5,754 bases of DNA, taken from NCBI GenBank assembly GCA_946611495.1, contig CAMODR010000097.1:1-5754 (forward strand), written 5' to 3'. Origin of the DNA: an uncultured Methanobrevibacter sp. GTDB taxonomy: Archaea > Methanobacteriota > Methanobacteria > Methanobacteriales > Methanobacteriaceae. The position numbers were made by a program, and so were the translations under genes. The notes beneath the pieces are model-generated. The model saw nothing but the letters and a program-made list of their open reading frames with translations. It was not told the DNA's origin and searched no databases. Shown here in pieces: positions 1-3,953 of this stretch; positions within the stretch are counted from its first letter, which is position 1, and every line of letters begins with the position of its first letter.

Positions 1-11
1 ATAATATAATT

Positions 12-758
12 ATGATACCAAAAACTCATCCACGTTATGAATCATTATTATTAAGAGATAAAGTCAAAAACGCTTTTAAAGAAGGTTATTTAGCAGATTC
101 TGGCATGATTGCTCATGGCAGAGGAGAAACATTTGACTATCTGATAGGTGAGAGAACTACAGACACTGCTAAAAAGGCATGTGAAGCTGCAGTTGCAACT
201 ATTCTTCTTGCAGAAAATCCTGTTCTATCAGTCAATGGAAACACTACCGCATTGGCTATAGATGAAATCATTGAGCTTGCTCGAGCAACTGATTCAAAGA
301 TAGAGATTAATCTTTTCTATAGAACTCCAGAGCGTGTTGAAATTATTGAAAGAATGTTTAAGGAAAGAGGCTGGGAAAATATTTTAGGAGGTAATGATGA
401 AGAGTTAGAATATATAAACAACCTTAACAGCCCTAGAGCTACAGCAAGTAAGGAAGGAAGCTATACTGCTGATGTTATGTTAGTGCCTCTTGAAGATGGA
501 GATAGGGCAGAGGTTTTAGTTGAAAACGGCAAAAAGATAATTGCAATTGACTTAAACCCAGTTTCCAGAACTGCTAAAATGTCTACAATAACAATCGTTG
601 ACAATATTGTAAGGGCAGTTCCATTAATGACTAAGATAGCTCTTGAATTTAAGGAAAATGGAAAGGATAAGGATAAGGAATTTTTAGAAAATATAGTTAA
701 CAGTTTCTCAAATGAGAAAAATCTTAAGGATTCTTTAGCAGAGATTAAATTGAAATGA
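12..758 (+). CDS. 4-phosphopantoate--beta-alanine ligase (archaeal phosphopantothenate synthetase, DUF137 family)
   Basis: Cytoplasmic enzyme of the archaeal CoA pathway. In the characterised family (Thermococcus kodakarensis PPS), 4-phosphopantoate, made by pantoate kinase, is joined to beta-alanine using ATP to give 4'-phosphopantothenate, replacing the bacterial PanC/PanK order. The 248-residue protein matches the family over its whole length: N-terminal [11 protein letters not shown] (2-12), an [12 protein letters not shown] stretch (28-39), the glycine/asparagine loop SVNGNTTAL (73-81), and a conserved C-terminal block with [16 protein letters not shown] (152-167) and [10 protein letters not shown] (179-188). 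The last 35 or so residues are charged, helical and variable. The ATG at 12 gives the expected N-terminus, but the 11 upstream bases contain no Shine-Dalgarno sequence and no in-frame stop, so translation could begin before the window. An oligo-T run follows the stop closely, so this gene is probably not co-transcribed with the next one. The family call is firm; no substrate test is implied. Confidence 0.93.
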   Translation: MIPKTHPRYESLLLRDKVKNAFKEGYLADSGMIAHGRGETFDYLIGERTTDTAKKACEAAVATILLAENPVLSVNGNTTALAIDEIIELARATDSKIEINLFYRTPERVEIIERMFKERGWENILGGNDEELEYINNLNSPRATASKEGSYTADVMLVPLEDGDRAEVLVENGKKIIAIDLNPVSRTAKMSTITIVDNIVRAVPLMTKIALEFKENGKDKDKEFLENIVNSFSNEKNLKDSLAEIKLK

Positions 759-771
759 CCATTATTTCCTA

Positions 772-811
772 TTTTAATTTTTTTTTAAGGAATTTATTTT
801 GCATCTTTTTT
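772..811 (+). terminator. Oligo-T transcription terminator after the phosphopantothenate synthetase gene
   Basis: A run of nine T (778-786) begins about 20 bases after the stop codon, preceded by ATTTTAA. A second run of six T lies at 806-811. Archaeal termination generally needs only T-rich tracts on the non-template strand without a hairpin, and no strong GC hairpin is seen here. The position fits the 3' end of the upstream gene and argues that the next gene has its own promoter. Confidence 0.65.
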
Positions 812-867
812 ATCTTTACTGAATAGATAACTTAAAAAAATAGGTTAAGTTTAATAATAAATAAAAA

Positions 868-875
868 TATAAATA
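868..875 (+). promoter_or_regulatory. Candidate TATA box for the UPF0200 gene
   Basis: TATAAATA lies about 62 bases before the ATG at 937. With usual archaeal spacing (start roughly 25 bases downstream), transcription would begin near 895-903 and leave a leader of about 35-40 bases. The whole 759-936 spacer is so AT-rich that other TATA-like words occur (for example AATATATT at 873-880), so the choice is tentative. The leader has only a weak ribosome binding site, AAGGG at 927-931. Confidence 0.35.
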
Positions 876-936
876 TATTTTCTAATAGTTAATTTAAAAC
901 TTAATTTAAAAATTCAAAAATAAAAAAAGGGATACT

Positions 937-1479
937 ATGAAAGTAATAGGTGTTACTGGATTACCAGGTTCTGGAAAAAGTCTTCTTTTTGATATGGCTA
1001 AGGAAAGAGGAGCTGTTGTAGTTAGTATGGGTGACATTATCCGTGAAAAAGCTGCAGAAAGAGGAGAGAATAGTGGCACTACTGCCAGAAAATTAAGAGA
1101 AGAACATGGCCAGTATATTGTAGCCAAATTAACTATAGAAAAGATAAAGGGATTTTTAGAAGTTCAAGATGATGTAAAAACAATTCTTATTGACGGTATT
1201 AGAAGTCCTTATGAAATAGAAATGTTTGACGTGAATTTTGATGAATTTACATCTGTTTCTCTTTACGCAAGCCCTAAAACAAGATTTAAAAGAGTCACTC
1301 TTAGAAATAGAAAAGATGATTCCAGTGTTTATGAAGACTTTAAGGAAAGAGATCAAAGAGAATTAGACTTAGGCATTGGAGAAGTTATAGCAACCGCTGA
1401 TTATCTTATTAAAAATGATGACTCATTTGAAGAATATGAAGAACAGGTCGTTAAATTCTTAGATAAGGAAATGGCTTAG
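937..1479 (+). CDS. UPF0200 family P-loop kinase-like protein (dephospho-CoA kinase-related)
   Basis: A 180-residue soluble P-loop NTPase of the archaeal UPF0200 type, often annotated as dephospho-CoA kinase-like or nucleotide kinase-like; its substrate is not established to my knowledge. Visible features are the N-terminal beta strand plus Walker A, GLPGSGKS (8-15); MGDIIRE (31-37), where small-molecule kinases bind substrate; the IDGIRSPYE strand-loop (85-93), diagnostic of the family and in the Walker B position; an Arg-rich lid-like segment RFKRVTLRNRKDD (116-128); ERDQRELDLGIGE (137-149); and a terminal ADYLIKND strand (154-161) like the end of CoaE and adenylate kinase folds. Length is normal for the family. 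The start is supported by the immediate Walker A strand; the Shine-Dalgarno is weak (AAGGG, five bases from ATG). It follows a CoA biosynthesis gene on the same strand, but 178 bases and a terminator lie between. Archaeal dephospho-CoA kinase activity has been shown for a different family (DUF359), so a CoA role here is only a suggestion. Confidence 0.85.
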   Translation: MKVIGVTGLPGSGKSLLFDMAKERGAVVVSMGDIIREKAAERGENSGTTARKLREEHGQYIVAKLTIEKIKGFLEVQDDVKTILIDGIRSPYEIEMFDVNFDEFTSVSLYASPKTRFKRVTLRNRKDDSSVYEDFKERDQRELDLGIGEVIATADYLIKNDDSFEEYEEQVVKFLDKEMA

Positions 1480-1609
1480 TTATTTCCTGTATTATTTTTT
1501 ACTTTTTTTTAATTATTATTTTAATTCTCATTTTCAACTTTTTTTATTTATCCTTTTTTAGTATTTTCAACTTTTTGAATTATATTTATTCTTTTTAACT
1601 ATTTTTTAA
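1480..1609 (+). terminator. T-rich convergent spacer; multi-tract terminator for the UPF0200 gene
   Basis: The 130 bases between two convergent genes hold at least four T-runs on the plus strand: six T (1495-1500), eight T (1503-1510), seven T (1539-1545) and six T (1554-1559), with shorter runs to 1607. The 14-base word ATTTTCAACTTTTT occurs twice (1530-1543 and 1563-1576). This suits termination of rightward transcription. The plus strand has no run of more than two A in the spacer, so there is no matching terminator for the leftward uvrC gene. Confidence 0.65.
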
Positions 1610-3451
1610 CTAATTCTCTTCATTATGGAAATAATTATATACGTTTAAAGCCACTTTTTTATTCATTCCATCAACTTCACATAGTTCATCTACAGTGGCA
1701 TTCTTGATTCCATTCAAGTCATTGAAGTGTTTCAATAGTTCTATCTTTCTTTTCTTACCGACTCCTTGGATTTCATCAAGAGGAGATTCCTCTATCTTTT
1801 TGGACCGTAGCTTTCTGTGATAAGTGACAGCAAATCTGTGAGACTCATCCCTAACCTGCTGCAATAGGTGAAGAGCTTCATTATCTTGAGGAATTATGAT
1901 TGGAAAACTACTGTTTGGAATATAGATTTCTTCAAATTCCTTTGCAAGGCCTATTATTGGTATATGTGTAAGATTATATTCTTTCAATACATCAACAGCC
2001 ATTCCCAATTGGCCTTTACCTCCGTCTATGACTATAAGGTTAGGTTCATCACCTAATTTTAAAGGTTCAATCTTCTCTGTTTCAGCCTCATTATGATTCA
2101 TATGATTCTCATTGATTCTGACTTTATCGTAATGCTCCTTAAGTGGCTTTAGTCTTCGCTCAAGCAATTCTTTCATCATGGCAAAGTCGTTAGGTCCTGG
2201 AGTGTTCATTCTAAACTTTTTATATTGCTTCTTATTTGGCTTACCGTCTAGGAATGAAACCTTGGAACCTACTGCAAGCTTTCCTGAAATGTTTGATATG
2301 TCATAGCCCTCTATGACTCTTGGAAGCTTTTCAAGCTTAAGGTATTTCTTAAGCTCTATCATTGAGTTTTCCATCTTTTGCTTTTGATTCTTAATTATAT
2401 CTGCATTTTTGCTTGCCATACGAACAAGTCTAAGCTTATTTCCCTTTTGTGGAACTTTTACAAAGACCTTATTGCCTCTTAGGTCAGTTAGCCATTCCTC
2501 TATAAGGTCTTGGTCAGGTATATCTTCCTCAATCAATATCTCTTTAGGGATATGCCTATTGATTCCGTAAAATTGCTTAATGAATGCTGAGATGACCTCA
2601 TCTGAGGTTGTATGCTTGGATCCGTTCATCAGGAAGTCGTCTTTTCCAACAATTTTACCATTTCTAATGTTCATTACAACAACAACAGCATTTTGCCTAG
2701 TGTATGAAATTGCAATTATGTCTTGGTCAAGGTCGTTTTTAAACTCTACCAATTGCTTTGTCATGACCTCATCAATGGAATTGATTTGGTCTCTGATAAC
2801 TGCTGCCTTTTCAAATTCCTGCTTTGATGCAGCTTCCTTCATTTCAATTTTAAGGTCTTTGATGATCTTATTATATTTTCCTTGGAAAAAGAGATCAATC
2901 TTATTCATATGGTCCCTATATTCCTCTTTAGATATTTGGCCATTACAAGGTGCATAACACAAATCGATTTGGCTATTTAGACAAGGACCATCCATTCTTT
3001 TGCATGTTCTAATTCTAAAGAGCTGCTTTAAGAACTTGACAGTTTGGCGTACAGCAGTAACATCGGTAAACGGACCATAATATGTTCCTGTTTTAGAGAT
3101 GTTTCTTGTAATCACAAGACGTGGAAAATCCTCATCTGTCAATTTAACATAAGGATATCTTTTATCGTCCTTAAGGCTAATGTTATATCGAGGCTTATGC
3201 TTTTTGATTAGGTTTGCCTCTAAAATAAGGGCTTCCTTTTCTGTATTTGTTACAATATACTCAAGGCTATTAAAATGACTCATAAGAACTTGGGTTTTAG
3301 GCCTGTCAAGGTTCTTTTGAAAATAAGACTTTACCCTATTCCTAAGGGATTTTGATTTGCCCACATAGATGATTTCCTCATTCTTGTCCTTCATAATGTA
3401 TATTCCAGGCTTTTTAGGCAATTCATCTGGTGAGTTAACTTTAGTTGACAT
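1610..3451 (-). CDS. uvrC: UvrC, excinuclease ABC subunit C
   Basis: Dual-incision endonuclease of UvrABC nucleotide excision repair; it acts on the UvrB-DNA lesion complex and cuts 3' then 5' of the damage. The 613 residues cover the full family architecture. GIY-YIG nuclease, about 13-95: GIY 16-18, YVG 29-31, K32, R39 and E78 match known active-site positions. Cysteines C150, C157, C165 and C169 match the four-Cys site reported to bind a 4Fe-4S cluster in E. coli UvrC. UVR domain for UvrB contact, about 197-231. RNase H-like nuclease: D384 (GYDIS), D422 (NDFAMM), D476 (IDGGKGQ) and H538 (DESHRF) align with E. coli D399, D438, D466 and H538. Tandem helix-hairpin-helix, about 557-606. A hydrophilic insertion lies near 441-468. 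The ATG has GAAGGT six bases upstream. Archaeal UvrABC is generally regarded as bacterial in origin; uvrA and uvrB are not in this window. It converges with the UPF0200 gene and diverges from the adhesin-like gene. Confidence 0.97.
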   Translation of the reverse strand: MSTKVNSPDELPKKPGIYIMKDKNEEIIYVGKSKSLRNRVKSYFQKNLDRPKTQVLMSHFNSLEYIVTNTEKEALILEANLIKKHKPRYNISLKDDKRYPYVKLTDEDFPRLVITRNISKTGTYYGPFTDVTAVRQTVKFLKQLFRIRTCKRMDGPCLNSQIDLCYAPCNGQISKEEYRDHMNKIDLFFQGKYNKIIKDLKIEMKEAASKQEFEKAAVIRDQINSIDEVMTKQLVEFKNDLDQDIIAISYTRQNAVVVVMNIRNGKIVGKDDFLMNGSKHTTSDEVISAFIKQFYGINRHIPKEILIEEDIPDQDLIEEWLTDLRGNKVFVKVPQKGNKLRLVRMASKNADIIKNQKQKMENSMIELKKYLKLEKLPRVIEGYDISNISGKLAVGSKVSFLDGKPNKKQYKKFRMNTPGPNDFAMMKELLERRLKPLKEHYDKVRINENHMNHNEAETEKIEPLKLGDEPNLIVIDGGKGQLGMAVDVLKEYNLTHIPIIGLAKEFEEIYIPNSSFPIIIPQDNEALHLLQQVRDESHRFAVTYHRKLRSKKIEESPLDEIQGVGKKRKIELLKHFNDLNGIKNATVDELCEVDGMNKKVALNVYNYFHNEEN

Positions 3452-3457
3452 TTTAAT

Positions 3458-3463
3458 ACCTTC
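3458..3463 (-). promoter_or_regulatory. Ribosome binding site of uvrC
   Basis: On the minus strand GAAGGT stands six bases before the ATG. It matches part of the AGGAGGTGAT complement of the archaeal 16S 3' end. It supports the start at 3451 and fits the conserved distance from the start to the GIY motif. Confidence 0.55.
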
Positions 3464-3486
3464 ATTAATTGTAAAATCATATAAAT

Positions 3487-3549
3487 TATATAAAAATCAT
3501 ATAAAAATCATTAAAAATTATATATAAATCATTAAAAATTTTATATAAA
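3487..3549 (-). promoter_or_regulatory. Candidate uvrC promoter: three TTTATATA TATA boxes in a repeat array
   Basis: Read on the minus strand, the methanogen-type TATA word TTTATATA occurs exactly three times, at plus-strand positions 3487-3494, 3521-3528 and 3542-3549. With usual spacing they would give leaders of roughly 10-15, 45-50 and 65-70 bases. The proximal copy would place the start just ahead of the ribosome binding site. Which is used cannot be read from sequence, and in DNA this AT-rich some copies may be incidental. The two distal copies sit at the same place in successive 21-bp repeats. Confidence 0.45.
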
Positions 3550-3575
3550 TCATTAAAAATCATATAAAAATCATA
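3492..3575. repeat. Four tandem 21-bp AT-rich repeats with phased A-tracts upstream of uvrC
   Basis: Units occupy 3492-3512, 3513-3533, 3534-3554 and 3555-3575. Each begins AAAAAT, and the second half ends AAATCAT plus one base. Units 1 and 4 differ only at the last base, and units 2 and 3 differ at one position (8). Units 1 and 2 differ at two positions. A degenerate partial unit precedes them at about 3472-3491. AATCAT occurs at 3475, 3495, 3506, 3527, 3548, 3558 and 3569, spaced 10-11 or 20-21 bases apart. Because 21 bp is two helical turns, the A-tracts lie on one face of the helix, a pattern known to cause intrinsic DNA curvature. No spacers separate the units, so this is not CRISPR. Confidence 0.85.
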
Positions 3576-3888
3576 AATATAATTCTAAAATCAATTTTGT
3601 TCCTTTATTTTAAAAGGGAATAATCTTATTTAAATTTATTTATCTTATTTAATTTGTATAATTTAATATTTTTATATTTTTTTAAAATTAGTCAAGGCAT
3701 TAATACTAATGAAGATAAATATTTTTGAATATTTTATAAGTTTTTATATTTGACTTTATCCCTTGAATAAAAATTATAAGATTTATTTTATAATTTTAAC
3801 ATCTTATCATAAATTAATTGCAAATTAAACTAATTTTTAGTTCTGATTCAAGTTAAATTTAATTTTATTTTATTTTTTATCAAACATT
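3576..3888. other. Gene-free AT-rich part of the divergent spacer
   Basis: No open frame with a plausible start and ribosome binding site, and no RNA gene, was seen on either strand. The stretch is nearly all A/T. Small repeats are present: the 11-base word ATCTTATTTAA twice (3623-3633 and 3642-3652), an imperfect dyad TTCCTTT/AAAGGGAA (3600-3620), and a perfect 10-bp A/T inverted repeat with an 8-base loop (3770-3779 and 3788-3797). In sequence of this composition such repeats can arise by chance. Long upstream spacers are common before surface-protein genes in this group, so distal control elements are possible but not shown. Confidence 0.6.
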
Positions 3889-3915
3889 TTGGATATATTT
3901 ATATATAATATCCAA
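3889..3915 (+). promoter_or_regulatory. Promoter of the adhesin-like gene: TATA box enclosed in an inverted repeat
   Basis: TTTATATA at 3898-3905 lies about 50 bases before the ATG, predicting transcription from about 3925-3930 and a leader of roughly 25-30 bases that carries the ribosome binding site. It is flanked by perfect 8-bp arms, TTGGATAT (3889-3896) and ATATCCAA (3908-3915), with an 11-base centre. The arms include GG/CC pairs that are rare in this spacer. The dyad lies upstream of the predicted start, so it would act as DNA, perhaps as an operator competing with TBP/TFB, rather than as an RNA hairpin. Confidence 0.6.
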
Positions 3916-3942
3916 GAAAAATTAAAGTAGAATAATTTGAAT

Positions 3943-3950
3943 GGAGGTGA
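3943..3950 (+). promoter_or_regulatory. Strong ribosome binding site of the adhesin-like gene
   Basis: GGAGGTGA is an eight-base perfect match to the anti-Shine-Dalgarno sequence of archaeal 16S rRNA and ends three bases before the ATG at 3954. It fixes that start. It is far stronger than the sites of the other genes here and suggests high translation. An ATG at 3941 overlapping the site reads only six codons before a stop and is not a competing gene. Confidence 0.85.
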
Positions 3951-3953
3951 AAA

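Noticed and set aside
829..851. Inverted repeat AACTTAA / TTAAGTT upstream of the UPF0200 gene as an operator
   Set aside because: Short, AT-rich arms with a 9-base spacer; not distinguishable from background without conservation data.
906..1127. Leftward 73-codon frame opposite the UPF0200 gene
   Set aside because: It is the complement of a well-supported P-loop protein, with no ribosome binding site or recognisable domain. The other short frames opposite uvrC (1868-2056, 2580-2957) and the adhesin-like gene (3899-4096, 4931-5122, 5150-5350) are rejected for the same reason.
12..1479. CoA operon of the first two genes
   Set aside because: A nine-T run right after the first gene, a 178-base gap and a separate candidate TATA box argue for two transcripts.
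3471..3590. CRISPR array
   Set aside because: The repeats abut without unique spacers, are A/T-only apart from one or two C, and no cas gene is nearby.
3770..3797. Perfect 10-bp inverted repeat AAAATTATAA / TTATAATTTT as a structured RNA or operator
   Set aside because: It is made only of A and T in a spacer of about 500 very AT-rich bases, where such dyads are expected by chance. Nothing around it suggests function.
3452..3953. tRNA, small RNA or riboswitch in the divergent spacer
   Set aside because: GC-rich stems expected of structured RNAs are absent; the spacer is nearly all A/T with no cloverleaf or known aptamer motif.
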